Assembly (NCBI RefSeq): GCF_900110775.1 | Contig: NZ_FOEP01000004.1 | Location: 131,538-195,537, forward strand | DNA: 64,000 bases | From: Thalassovita taeanensis | GTDB taxonomy: Bacteria; Pseudomonadota; Alphaproteobacteria; Rhodobacterales; Rhodobacteraceae | Direction of reading: 5' to 3' | Part shown: piece after piece, positions 26,347 to 34,711 of the stretch | Layout: each line of letters opens with the position of its first letter | Position numbering within the stretch: position 1 is the first letter of the stretch | The notes under the pieces: model-generated | Seen by the model: only the letters and a program-made list of their open reading frames with translations | Told to the model about the DNA's origin: nothing | Database searches by the model: none | Translations under genes and position numbers: made by a program

Positions 26347-27557
26347 GCCAGCGCTTCGCGGATCACCGCGCCCAGCCGCGCCATGCCGTCGTCGATCATC
26401 GCGGCGTCGGCACAAGAGAAGCTGAGCCGGATCGTGTTGCCCCCCGATCCGTCGGGGAAGAACGCGCGGCCCGGCACGAAGGCAAGGTTGTGCACCTCAA
26501 GCGCGCGGGCCAGCAACGTGGCCCCGTCCAGCGCCGCAGGCAGCGTCAGCCAGATGAACATCCCACCTTCGGGGCGCGACCATGTCACCCCCTCGGGCAT
26601 CTCGCGCGTCAGCGCCGTCAGCATCGCATCGCGCCGCGCCTTATAGGTCGCGCGCACGCGCTCGATATGCGTGTCGAAACATTGCACCGCCACCTCGGCC
26701 ACGGCCATCTGATTGGCGGTCGCCGAATGCAGGTCAGCGGCCTGTTTCATCAGCACCAGTTGCGAAATCACCGGCTTGGCGGCACAGACCCAGCCGACGC
26801 GCAGCCCCGGCGACAGCGTCTTGGAAAAACTACCACAATAGATCGTGCGCGCCGCCTCGATCCCGCCGCAGCGTTCGATCTCGAGCGCCAGCACGGGCGG
26901 CACCGGCGCGCCATCATAGCGCAGCGCCTGATAGGCCGCGTCCTCGATCACCGCGATGTCCAGAGCGGCGGCCATGTCGAGCAGGTTCTCGCGCCCCGCG
27001 CGGCTTACGGTCTCGCCGGTCGGGTTGGCAAAATCCGCCGACAGATAGGCGAATTTCGCCCGTCCGCCAGCCGCCTCTGCGGCCTCGGCATAGGAGGCGG
27101 GCGAGCGGTTGCCGTTCACGCTGAGCTGGTCATAGACGGGTTCATAGGCGTTGAACGCCCCCAGCGCGCCCATATAGGTCGGCCAGCCCACCAGCGCGGT
27201 ATCGCCCGGCGACAGGAACAGCTTGCCCAGATAATCCAGCGCCTGCTGCGACCCGGAGGTGATCAGGATATTGTCCACCGTACAGGGCACGCCGATCGCG
27301 GCCATCTGCCCGACGATCCACTGGCGCAGGGGCATATAGCCTTCGCTGACCGAATATTGCAGCGCCTGCCCCGCCTTGTTGCCGCTCAGGACATCTGCAA
27401 AGGCGGCGGCGAACGCGTCGGACGGGAACAGCGCCGGATCGGGAATGCCGCCCGCGAACGACAGGATACCGGGCCGGTCCAGCAGCTTGAGCAGCTCGCG
27501 GATTTCCGAAGCCTTCATCCGCGCGATCCGCGTGGCGAATATAGTGTCCAGTCCCAT
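26343..27557 (-). CDS. PLP-dependent aminotransferase (class I/II, 2-aminoadipate type)
   Basis: This 404-residue aminotransferase has the N-terminal RPGILSFAGGIPDPALFPSD. ITSGSQQALDYLGKL, the NPTG motif in ADFANPTGETVS, the Schiff-base lysine in GSFSKTLSPGLRVGW and a C-terminal IRLSFSCAD follow. This pattern fits the LysN/MocR-catalytic-domain subgroup; the amino donor is unknown. GGAGGA precedes the start at 27557. It is divergent from a FadR-type regulator, with matching operator-like repeats at both promoters. Confidence 0.87.
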   Translation of the reverse strand: MGLDTIFATRIARMKASEIRELLKLLDRPGILSFAGGIPDPALFPSDAFAAAFADVLSGNKAGQALQYSVSEGYMPLRQWIVGQMAAIGVPCTVDNILITSGSQQALDYLGKLFLSPGDTALVGWPTYMGALGAFNAYEPVYDQLSVNGNRSPASYAEAAEAAGGRAKFAYLSADFANPTGETVSRAGRENLLDMAAALDIAVIEDAAYQALRYDGAPVPPVLALEIERCGGIEAARTIYCGSFSKTLSPGLRVGWVCAAKPVISQLVLMKQAADLHSATANQMAVAEVAVQCFDTHIERVRATYKARRDAMLTALTREMPEGVTWSRPEGGMFIWLTLPAALDGATLLARALEVHNLAFVPGRAFFPDGSGGNTIRLSFSCADAAMIDDGMARLGAVIREALA

Positions 27558-27606
27558 GGTGGGTCTCCTCCCGGTGGTCTGGGCATATGTTCGGACGGCA
27601 TCGGTT

Positions 27607-27625
27607 GCGTCAATATTACTGACCA
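27607..27625 (-). promoter_or_regulatory. operator-like repeat at the aminotransferase promoter
   Basis: On the minus strand TGGTCA, seven bases and TGACGC lie 50-68 bp before the aminotransferase start, with a TAATAT-like -10 in the spacer. It matches the repeat at the facing regulator gene except for the last two bases. Confidence 0.55.
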
Positions 27626-27699
27626 TTTATTTCAGCATTTGTGAACAGGCCCCGCCCTTGTCCGGCGCCCGTGCCCACACCCTTGCCCCATCGCGGCGA

Positions 27700-27718
27700 T
27701 GGTCATATAATCTGACCA
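27700..27718 (+). promoter_or_regulatory. operator and -10 box of the FadR-type regulator gene
   Basis: TGGTCA and TGACCA form a perfect inverted repeat with a 7-base spacer that contains TATAAT. The repeat therefore brackets a consensus -10 box, 22 bp before the start codon. This suggests autorepression. Confidence 0.65.
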
Positions 27719-27739
27719 ATTCCCGGACAGGACAGATCC

Positions 27740-28507
27740 ATGCCTTTTCAGAAGGTCCAGCCAGAGAAACTTTCAACCGCCGTCACCCGGCAAATCGAGC
27801 TGCTGATCCTGCGCGGTATCCTGCGGCCCGGTGAACGCCTGCCTGCCGAACGCGAGCTGTCCGAGCGGCTTGGGGTCTCGCGCCCGTCGCTGCGCGAGGC
27901 GATTTCAGCGTTGCAGGACAAGGGCCTGCTGACCACCAAAGCCGGGGCGGGTATCTATGTCGCCGATGTGCTGGGCTCGGCGTTTTCGGATGCGTTGGTG
28001 AAACTGTTCGCCAGCCATGACGAGGCGGTGTTCGACTACATCTCGTTTCGGCGGGATATGGAGGGGCTGGCGGCGGCGCGCGCGGCGCGTCTGGCGTCTG
28101 ATACCGACCTGCGGGTGATCCAGACGATCTTTGACAAGATGGAAACCGCCCACTCCAAGCGTGACCCCGCTGACGAGGCGCGGCTGGATGCCGATTTCCA
28201 CCTCTCGATCATCGAGGCCAGCCATAACGTGGTGATGCTGCACATGATGCGGTCGATGTATCAGCTGCTGCGCGAGGGGGTGTTTTATAACCGGCAGATC
28301 ATGTTCCGCCAGCGCACCACCCGCGACACCCTGCTGGATCAGCACCGCGCCATCAACGCCGCCCTGCAGGCCCGCGACCCCGAGGCCGCCCGCACGGCGG
28401 TCGAGGCGCATCTGGACTACGTCAAAGCCTCGCTGAGCGATCAGCAAAAGGCCGACCGGAACGAGGAAATCGCCCGCCAGCGGTTCGAGCACGAACAGGC
28501 GCGCTGA
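27740..28507 (+). CDS. GntR family regulator, FadR subfamily
   Basis: This 255-residue regulator has the winged helix PGERLPAERELSERLGVSRP, SLREAISALQDKGLLTTKAG at residues 31-70. An FCD ligand domain follows, with metal-type His/Asp residues in DADFHLSIIEASHN and QHRAINAALQARD. It should sense a small carboxylate. The divergent aminotransferase and shared operator repeats suggest it controls that gene and itself. Confidence 0.88.
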   Translation: MPFQKVQPEKLSTAVTRQIELLILRGILRPGERLPAERELSERLGVSRPSLREAISALQDKGLLTTKAGAGIYVADVLGSAFSDALVKLFASHDEAVFDYISFRRDMEGLAAARAARLASDTDLRVIQTIFDKMETAHSKRDPADEARLDADFHLSIIEASHNVVMLHMMRSMYQLLREGVFYNRQIMFRQRTTRDTLLDQHRAINAALQARDPEAARTAVEAHLDYVKASLSDQQKADRNEEIARQRFEHEQAR

Positions 28508-28525
28508 CCGGCGGGCGATCCGGGT

Positions 28526-29425
28526 TTATTGTTTGGGCTGGGTATAGTCACGGCGCAGGCTGAGGCTGATGTTCATCACCTTGGTCCCGCCCCCAACCGC
28601 CGAGGAGGTCAGTTTGGCATAGGGCATGCACAGATCGCCTGCGTCGCTGAGGAAATAGTGCTTGCCGCCCTGCTCATAGCCGGAATAGCCCAGTATTCTG
28701 GGCGTATTCCCCGACATGTTCATCCCGGCGATATCGAACAGGGGCGTGTCGAAATCCATCACGATCTCGCTGGTCTCTTCACCTTTGATGCCGAACAGTG
28801 CCCCGTTTTCATAGAGCGCCTTGTAGATCCCGCTGCTCCACGTGCCTACTGCGGTCTTCTTGTTCGGGTGATACACCTCGGGCGACATGATCACCGACAG
28901 CGGTGCCATATAGTGGTCGCCACCGTAGGAATTATAGACGCCGAAAATGAAGGTCGGGAAATAGCGGCCGGGGTATTTGAAGCCCTTCGCCGCGACGCCC
29001 GCTGGGATCGCCAGATCCTTCCAGACCGTCTTGTCGCGCACGGCCTGACTGGACATTTCGAACCAAACCGCGCTGGTCTGCACCGGAAACGCGCAATAGA
29101 CCCCGCGCCCGGCATTGCTTTGCAAGCCGCACAGGAACCCGTCGCCTTCTGGCATCTTGATCGTCGATTCCGGCGGATGCAGATCCAGTGGCGGATTGGC
29201 GGCCTTGTCCACGATCCAATAATCATAGTCGCTGGAGACGATCTCGTTGTAACAGGTGTGAACGTCCTTGAACCCGTTATAGAGGATGTGCCCGTTGGCA
29301 TCGACGTCGCCGTTCAACACCTCGATTTCGATCGCGTGACGAAACGTATCCAATTGCGAAGAAACCACCGATTCAAGCGTTAAAATGGCTTGAATACCTT
29401 CGACTACTGCTGCTGCACTCGGCAT
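28526..29425 (-). CDS. 299-residue protein of unknown family
   Basis: I do not recognise this protein. It has no signal peptide or membrane helix. The first 30 residues look helical (AAAVVEGIQAILTLESVVSS). The rest is rich in aromatic residues, Gly, Ser and alternating patterns that suggest beta structure (RYFPTFIFGVYNSYGGDHYM, TPRILGYSGYEQGGKHYFLS). It has three Cys, with no metal-site pattern. An AGGAG site six bases before the ATG supports the start, and the leader before it is AT-rich. No neighbour suggests a function. Confidence 0.7.
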   Translation of the reverse strand: MPSAAAVVEGIQAILTLESVVSSQLDTFRHAIEIEVLNGDVDANGHILYNGFKDVHTCYNEIVSSDYDYWIVDKAANPPLDLHPPESTIKMPEGDGFLCGLQSNAGRGVYCAFPVQTSAVWFEMSSQAVRDKTVWKDLAIPAGVAAKGFKYPGRYFPTFIFGVYNSYGGDHYMAPLSVIMSPEVYHPNKKTAVGTWSSGIYKALYENGALFGIKGEETSEIVMDFDTPLFDIAGMNMSGNTPRILGYSGYEQGGKHYFLSDAGDLCMPYAKLTSSAVGGGTKVMNISLSLRRDYTQPKQ

Positions 29426-29494
29426 AGCAAACTCCTAAATAATAATTAAAAAACACAGTCGTAAAATAGTGGAGTCAGGTTCGCAGGAATCGCG

Positions 29495-29567
29495 TGCATT
29501 TCAACCCTTGAACACGCAGGTCGGCGAATCTCACCTAAAAGTGAGTGTCTGAGCCGTGTGAAATGCA
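29495..29567. other. structured intergenic segment
   Basis: TGCATTTCA (29495) and TGAAATGCA (29559) are a perfect 9-bp inverted repeat 55 bp apart. They enclose a smaller TCAC/GTGA hairpin near 29531. It lies between the F0-operon terminator and the unknown 299-residue gene, and could be a 5' leader structure or small RNA. Confidence 0.35.
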
Positions 29568-29598
29568 AAAACCCGCGCCGTTTCGGGCGCGGGTTTTT
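29567..29598 (-). terminator. terminator of the F0 ATP synthase operon
   Basis: AAAAACCCGCGCC and GGCGCGGGTTTTT form a perfect 13-bp stem with T-runs on both strands, 35 bases after the subunit b stop. Confidence 0.92.
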
Positions 29599-29632
29599 AT
29601 AACCGTATGACGAGGGTCACCCCACCATTCGT

Positions 29633-30190
29633 TTAGTGCAGCTTGGCATCCACCTCGGCGATAGCCGCGTCGATCAGCTTGTTGCCTTCGGCCGCGGTCA
29701 TCTGCTTGGCGATCACGTCATTCGCCGCGCTGATGGCGATGGCGATGGCGCTGTCACGGACTTCACGCACAGCCGATGCTTCGGCAGAGGTGATCTGATC
29801 CTGTGCGCCCGCAAGACGGCGAGCGATGGACTTCTCCAGATCGGCCTTGGTCTGCTCGGCGATCAGAGCGGCCTCTTCGCGGGCATGTGCCACGATGCGG
29901 TCGGCCTGATCCTGAACTTCCTGCTGCTTGCGCTCGTAGGAGACCAGAATGGTCTGGGCCTCTTCACGCAGGACGCGGGCTTCGTCCAGTTCGGACTTGA
30001 TGCCGGCGGCGCGCGTGTCCAGCATGCCACCCAGAAGACCGGGAACCTTGAAATAGAACAGGACCCCGATGAACAGGATGAACGCCAGCAGCACGACGAA
30101 GTTGGTGTTGTGCAGCGACACGAACGGGCCAGAGGCCGCGAAGGCCGGGCTGGCGGCGGTCAGGGCAATGAGAAAAGCCAGTTTACGCAT
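29633..30190 (-). CDS. atpF: F0F1 ATP synthase subunit b
   Basis: This 185-residue stator subunit has an N-terminal signal-like segment (RKLAFLIALTAASPAFA) and a membrane helix NFVVLLAFILFIGVLFYF. A long charged helix follows (AGIKSELDEARVLREEAQTI onward) that forms the peripheral stalk with b'. It is the last gene of the F0 operon, 5 bp after b'. The extra N-terminal hydrophobic stretch is usual for this order. Confidence 0.93.
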   Translation of the reverse strand: MRKLAFLIALTAASPAFAASGPFVSLHNTNFVVLLAFILFIGVLFYFKVPGLLGGMLDTRAAGIKSELDEARVLREEAQTILVSYERKQQEVQDQADRIVAHAREEAALIAEQTKADLEKSIARRLAGAQDQITSAEASAVREVRDSAIAIAISAANDVIAKQMTAAEGNKLIDAAIAEVDAKLH

Positions 30191-30195
30191 ATCCC

Positions 30196-30768
30196 TTACC
30201 CCTTCATCCGGGCGGCAATCGCCGCTGACACAGTTTTCTCGTCCGCAGCACCGCCCATGGCCGCAACAATCGCTGCGGTGGTTTCGGTGGCAACGTCCTT
30301 GACGCTGACCAAAGCATTCTCGCGAATGCCAGCGATCACTTTCTCGCCCTCGGCCACTTTGACGGCGATCTCGGCGTCGGCCTTGGCGACCGCTGCGTCC
30401 AGATCGGCCTGCATTTCGGCCTTGGTTTCAGCGATGATCCGGCCCGCTTCGGCACGGGCTTCCGCCAGCGCCTTGTTATATGCGTCCTCGGCCTCGACCG
30501 CTTTCGCCTTCAGCTCTTCAGCTTTGGCGATGTCATTCGTAATTGTCCCCTGACGCTCGGCCAGAACCGCACCAATGCGCGGCAGCGCGATGCGCGACAG
30601 GACGAAGTAGATCACGACCAGCGTGACCAGAAGCCAGAAAATCTGGTTGCCAAAGGTCGAAAAATCCAGCTGCGGCATGCCGGGTGCGGCATCGGCTGCT
30701 TCATGCGCCGCTACACCCATTGCATCTGCCAGACCTTCGCCTACGGCTTCGTGCGTTTCAGTCGCCAT
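30196..30768 (-). CDS. F0F1 ATP synthase subunit b'
   Basis: This 190-residue second b-type stalk subunit is found in phototrophs and alphaproteobacteria. After an acidic N-terminal stretch, one membrane helix ([20 protein letters not shown]) leads into a long Ala/Glu/Lys-rich coiled coil to the end. It pairs with subunit b as a heterodimer. It lies between c and b in the operon; often named atpG or atpX. Confidence 0.92.
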   Translation of the reverse strand: MATETHEAVGEGLADAMGVAAHEAADAAPGMPQLDFSTFGNQIFWLLVTLVVIYFVLSRIALPRIGAVLAERQGTITNDIAKAEELKAKAVEAEDAYNKALAEARAEAGRIIAETKAEMQADLDAAVAKADAEIAVKVAEGEKVIAGIRENALVSVKDVATETTAAIVAAMGGAADEKTVSAAIAARMKG

Positions 30769-30848
30769 GACGTCCTCCTTGGGAACTTCCGGTTACAACG
30801 GATGGGCCGTGTCGGCCCACCCGCGCGTAAGGATGTGTTCCGTAAGGC

Positions 30849-31085
30849 TTAGACGGCGAACATCAGCAGCAGAGCGACGAGGAACGAGAAGATCCCCAGT
30901 GCTTCTGCAAACGCGATGCCGATGAACAGAGTGGCGGTTTGCGATGCAGCCGCCGACGGGTTGCGCAGAGCGCCCGCCAGATAGTTGCCGGCAACATTGC
31001 CCACACCAACCGCGGCGCCGCCCATGCCCATGCATGCCAGACCTGCGCCGATGTATGCGCCCATTTGTACGATATCGCCTTCCAT
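30849..31085 (-). CDS. atpE: F0F1 ATP synthase subunit c
   Basis: This 78-residue rotor-ring proteolipid has two helices joined by the polar loop RNP (41-43). The proton-carrying Glu is residue 61 in [13 protein letters not shown]. It lacks sodium-type ligand residues, so proton use is expected. AGGAGA supports the start at 31085; the upstream frame extension is non-homologous. Confidence 0.97.
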   Translation of the reverse strand: MEGDIVQMGAYIGAGLACMGMGGAAVGVGNVAGNYLAGALRNPSAAASQTATLFIGIAFAEALGIFSFLVALLLMFAV

Positions 31086-31131
31086 GAGATGTCTCCTTAC
31101 GTTGGAATTGGCAGAAATTTCTGACCCTGAC

Positions 31132-31902
31132 TTAGTGTCCGGGATGCAATGCGTCCTTGAGGTACACACAGGTCAGGATGGTGAACACGTAGGCCTGGAT
31201 AAAGGACACCAGAACCTCAAGCCCATACATCGCCGTGATGGCAACGATGGACAGCGGGGCGATGGCCGTGATGGCCGCGAAACCCGCGAAAACTTTGATA
31301 ACGGCGTGACCGGCCATCATGTTGCCCGCCAAACGAATGGAGTGGCTGACGGGGCGCACGAAGTAGCTGATGATCTCGATCAGGGCCAGGATGGGGCGCA
31401 GCGCCAGCGGCGCGCTTGAAACCCAGAACAGGCCCAGAAACTTGGGGCCGTTCAGCACGAAACCCAGAATGGTCACCGCAAAGAACACCGCAAAGGCCAT
31501 CACGGCAGTCACGGCGATGTGCGACGTGGTGGTGAAGGCCATCGGCAGCAGGCCAAGGAAGTTGGCAAAGACGATGAACATGAACAGCGTCATGATATAG
31601 GGGAAGTATTTCACCCCGTCCTTGCCGGCCACGTCCTCGACCATCTTGTAGATGAAGCCATAGGCCAGCTCGCCGATCGACTGGGTGCGGCTGGGGATGA
31701 TGGCGCGGCGCGAGGTGCCCAGAACCAGCAACGCGATGATCGCCAGAATGGTCACGCCCATCCACAATGTTACGTTGGTGATCGTGTACCATTCGACCGT
31801 ATCACCCCCGAACAGGGGTTTTACGATGAATTGGTCCATCGGGTGGAAAACCAGACCGCCTTGGTCGGCGGCTTGTTCGGCACCATGCGCTTCGCTTGCC
31901 AC
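31132..31902 (-). CDS. atpB: F0F1 ATP synthase subunit a
   Basis: This 256-residue membrane protein forms the proton half-channels. The essential Arg lies in [14 protein letters not shown], and the final helices contain [16 protein letters not shown]. It is followed by subunit c 46 bp on and preceded by atpI with two bases between. This is the standard order. Confidence 0.96.
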   Translation of the reverse strand: MASEAHGAEQAADQGGLVFHPMDQFIVKPLFGGDTVEWYTITNVTLWMGVTILAIIALLVLGTSRRAIIPSRTQSIGELAYGFIYKMVEDVAGKDGVKYFPYIMTLFMFIVFANFLGLLPMAFTTTSHIAVTAVMAFAVFFAVTILGFVLNGPKFLGLFWVSSAPLALRPILALIEIISYFVRPVSHSIRLAGNMMAGHAVIKVFAGFAAITAIAPLSIVAITAMYGLEVLVSFIQAYVFTILTCVYLKDALHPGH

Positions 31903-31904
31903 GT

Positions 31905-32234
31905 CTATACCCTCTCGTCGTCGCTGGCCTTGTCGGCCAATTGCTTCTGCTGGATTTCTTGCGCAGTGCGGAGCATTGTCTTCACCCCGGCCGCAAGGCC
32001 CAACATTGTGAACAGCACCAGAAAGATCGGGATTGTCCCGAGCAGGCGATCAAGCCCGTATCCAATGCCAAAGCCGATCCCCAGACCGGCCACCAATTCA
32101 ATTACCATCCGCCACGCCACATTGGCCTGAGAATAGTGTTCATCCGCACGAGGCTTGGGTGCCTGAGCCGCTTTGGCCGCTGCGATCTTGGCCTCAAGCT
32201 GCTGCATTTGCCGCTTTTGGTCGGGATCGGTCAC
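31905..32234 (-). CDS. atpI: AtpI, F0 assembly protein
   Basis: This roughly 109-residue protein has a charged N-terminal part ([20 protein letters not shown]) and two membrane helices ([40 protein letters not shown]). This AtpI type helps build the c-ring. The GTG at 32234 is chosen because an AAGGGGG site lies eight bases before it; a TTG two codons earlier is too close to that site. Confidence 0.87.
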   Translation of the reverse strand: MTDPDQKRQMQQLEAKIAAAKAAQAPKPRADEHYSQANVAWRMVIELVAGLGIGFGIGYGLDRLLGTIPIFLVLFTMLGLAAGVKTMLRTAQEIQQKQLADKASDDERV

Positions 32235-32339
32235 GCGCAAAACCCCCTTAGGATGAGTGCGGCCTTGCTAAGCGCCGCAGGGCCCCGAGTCAAGCGCGCA
32301 TAACGCGGCGTCGAAATACGATCAAGCCGTTGTTATAAT

Positions 32340-32360
32340 GAGTATTTTTATCAGAAAGAA
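32340..32360 (+). repeat. copy 2 of the 21-nt intergenic motif
   Basis: GAGTATT, TTT, then ATCAGAAAGAA. It lies between the divergent atpI and arsR genes, 106 bp before the atpI start. It is the only copy not next to a stop codon. Confidence 0.7.
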
Positions 32361-32418
32361 ACAGGGGTGCGGGCGCGCGGCGGATGGTGTTAGGGCAAAC
32401 ATGGGCCGGAAGGCATAT

Positions 32419-32434
32419 TCAACCAAATGGTTGA
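32419..32434. promoter_or_regulatory. ArsR-type operator palindrome
   Basis: TCAACC and GGTTGA are a perfect 6-4-6 inverted repeat with an AAAT spacer. It overlaps the first possible start codon of the ArsR gene, so binding would block transcription or translation start. Confidence 0.6.
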
Positions 32435-32807
32435 CGATGAAATGCCGCTCGGCCTATGCCGGGGCATGGTCCTGTCCCTTGATACCGTCTTTGCCGCTTT
32501 GGCCGACCCGACCCGCCGCGCGATCCTGTCGATGCTGCTGGAGGATGACATGGCCGTGACCGATGTGGCCGAGCCGTTCGAGATCTCGCTGGCCGCGATT
32601 TCCAAGCATCTGGGCCTGTTGGCCAGCGCCGGGCTGATCAGTCAGGAAAAGCGCGGGCGGGTGCGGTGGTGCAAGCTGGAACCCGACGCGCTGCGCGAGG
32701 CCAGCGTCTGGATGCAGGGGTTTGGTCAGTTCGAGCCGGTCAATCTGGATGCGTTCGAGCGGTTTCTGGCGGCCGAGCTGGTGGCGCCTGAGGCGGAGTG
32801 CGACTAG
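32427..32807 (+). CDS. ArsR family transcriptional regulator
   Basis: This winged-helix repressor of up to 126 residues has LDTVFAALADPTRRAILSML, then FEISLAAISKHLGLLASAGL and ISQEKRGRVRWCKLEPDALR. It lacks the CxC metal site of ArsR proper and resembles the group that sits beside AHSA/SRPBCC genes. The start could be 32427 (inside the palindrome) or 32466; similar proteins often start MV(D/E) within the operator. It ends in a CTAG shared with the convergent EamA gene. Confidence 0.82.
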   Translation: MVDDEMPLGLCRGMVLSLDTVFAALADPTRRAILSMLLEDDMAVTDVAEPFEISLAAISKHLGLLASAGLISQEKRGRVRWCKLEPDALREASVWMQGFGQFEPVNLDAFERFLAAELVAPEAECD

Positions 32808-33712
32808 GGCGCCGGTTGCGGCTGCGGTGTCACCGGGTCACTGCGCAGCAGCATCACCAGCGCCGCGATGCTGAGCCCCACCCCGATCAGGGTCAACGCG
32901 GGCGGCAGGCCGTGGCCCAGCGCGAATTCCCACACCAGCACCCAGCTGGGCGTCAGATAGGTATAGGCCATCACCTTGGCCGAGGGCAGCCGCAGGGACG
33001 CGTATTGCAGCAACACGAATGTGATCGAGCTGGCGCAGACGGCGATATAAAGCAGTGTGATCCAGACGATCCGCGGCAGGTTGGCCCAATCGGTGGCCGC
33101 AATATCGCGCCAGCCCCACAGCGTGACCACGACGCAACCGGCCACCAGCATACCGAAGGTGAAGACCACCGCAGGTTCGCCCCGGTTCAGCTTACGCACC
33201 AGCGGGGTATAGATGGCGTGGGCAACGCAGCCCCAGAAATACACCATTTCGCCGGGGCCAACATGGAACCGCAGCAGCGCCGCCAGGTCTGCACGGAAGA
33301 TCACCCAGACCGCCCCCGCCCCGCCGATTGCCAGCGCCAGCGCCATCCAGCGCGTGGTGATCTGGCGTAGCAGCACATAGCCCGCCGCCGCACTCAGGAT
33401 CGGGGTCAATGTGAACACCGCCGAGGCCGATACGGGCGACGCGGTTTTCAGCCCCTCGAACATCAGTACGAAGTAGATGGCGAAGATGCCGCCCAGCAGC
33501 AGGTATCGCCACGGCGCCCGCCAGGCGCTGCGCGGCAATCCGGTGGTGGCCCAGGCCGCCGTGCCGACCAGCACCGCCGCAATCGCGAACCGCGCCGCGT
33601 TCAGCGCCGTTGGCGCGATGTGATTGGCCGCCTGCACGCCCAGCGAAAACGACCCCGCCACCAGCGCCGAGAACAGCAGCATCGCCAGATGACCACGGGC
33701 GGCTTGGCTCAT
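32804..33712 (-). CDS. DMT family transporter (EamA)
   Basis: This 302-residue inner-membrane protein has about ten helices in two EamA repeats. Marks include the PTALNAARFAIAAVLVG segment of repeat 1 and SSITFVLLQYASLRLPSAKV with YTYLTPSWVLVWEF in repeat 2. It starts two bases after the stop of the upstream LysR gene on the same strand, so they form an operon. The cargo is unknown. Confidence 0.87.
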   Translation of the reverse strand: MSQAARGHLAMLLFSALVAGSFSLGVQAANHIAPTALNAARFAIAAVLVGTAAWATTGLPRSAWRAPWRYLLLGGIFAIYFVLMFEGLKTASPVSASAVFTLTPILSAAAGYVLLRQITTRWMALALAIGGAGAVWVIFRADLAALLRFHVGPGEMVYFWGCVAHAIYTPLVRKLNRGEPAVVFTFGMLVAGCVVVTLWGWRDIAATDWANLPRIVWITLLYIAVCASSITFVLLQYASLRLPSAKVMAYTYLTPSWVLVWEFALGHGLPPALTLIGVGLSIAALVMLLRSDPVTPQPQPAP

Positions 33713-33714
33713 GC

Positions 33715-34590
33715 TCAGGCCCAGTCCTTGGCGCTGTCCTTTAGGAAGGACAAGAACGCCTGAACCTTGGTGGTGCGGTGCAGGTCAACGTGGGTCACCA
33801 GCCACAAGGGCGCTTCCCAGTCTTCGCGCGTTGGGCAGATCTCGACCAGATCGGGGTGTTGGCTGGCTTCCCACTGCGGCAGAAATCCGATGCCGACCCC
33901 TTCCAGAACCGCCAGGTTCAGCGCCCGGATGTCGGTGCTGCGGAATATGATGTTTTCCGGCGGAACCGTATCCCACAGCCATTTGTAGAAGGGCGCGCGC
34001 GAATCGCCGATGTCCGAGCCGATGAAAAGATGTTTGCCGTACTCGGTCTTGCATTCGGGCAGGCCCATGCGCGCAATATAGGACTGCGCCGCATACAGCC
34101 CGGTGCGCTGCTTCAGCATCGGCTGCACCACATTGTCGGGCTGATCGGGCACCGAGCCCGCGCGGATCGCCACATGCGCTTCGCCGTATTCCAGCCGGAA
34201 CAGCCTGTCGCCAGTCAGATAGCGCAGTACCACATCCGGATAAGCCGCGCGGAACTGTGCCAGAACCGGCATGATCAGCGGCGCCAGCCCGGCCAGAGAG
34301 GTGATCACCAGCTCGCCCGACACTTCGTTGCCACGCCCCTTGATGCGCCCGACCAGCTGGCTGAACTGTTCGTCCGTGGCCTGCGCCACGCGCAGCAGGT
34401 CCCGCCCGGCCTCGGTGGCGGTATATCCGCGGGCGTGGCGCTGGAACAGTTTGACGCCCAGCCGCCCTTCGATGGAATCAATATGGCGAATGACGGTGGC
34501 ATGATGAACCCCCAGCACATCAGCGGCGCCGCTGACCGTGCCCATGCGCGCCACCTGAAAGGCCGTCCGAATTTCGTCCCAGTTGTCCAC
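33715..34590 (-). CDS. LysR family transcriptional regulator
   Basis: This 291-residue regulator starts with GTG at 34590 (site AGGGAG, 6-base spacing), giving MDNWDEIRTAFQVARMGTVS. The helix-turn-helix is GAADVLGVHHATVIRHIDSI, and a LysR effector domain fills the rest. It is divergent from azoR, with a TTGC-N10-GCAA repeat between, the classical LysR layout. It probably controls azoR and the downstream EamA gene. Confidence 0.87.
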   Translation of the reverse strand: MDNWDEIRTAFQVARMGTVSGAADVLGVHHATVIRHIDSIEGRLGVKLFQRHARGYTATEAGRDLLRVAQATDEQFSQLVGRIKGRGNEVSGELVITSLAGLAPLIMPVLAQFRAAYPDVVLRYLTGDRLFRLEYGEAHVAIRAGSVPDQPDNVVQPMLKQRTGLYAAQSYIARMGLPECKTEYGKHLFIGSDIGDSRAPFYKWLWDTVPPENIIFRSTDIRALNLAVLEGVGIGFLPQWEASQHPDLVEICPTREDWEAPLWLVTHVDLHRTTKVQAFLSFLKDSAKDWA

Positions 34591-34644
34591 GCCATACTCC
34601 CTACTTGTGTGCGCCAGCAAACAATCCCTGTTCACTTGGGCAAA

Positions 34645-34662
34645 TTGCGTTCTGTGATGCAA
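34645..34662. promoter_or_regulatory. candidate LysR binding repeat
   Basis: TTGC and GCAA flank ten bases in the 121-bp gap between the divergent lysR and azoR genes. It is of the right size for a LysR recognition dyad, but short. Confidence 0.4.
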
Positions 34663-34711
34663 GGAGTATCTGATCACAAACAGCAACCCTTACCATGAAC
34701 GGATACCTCTG

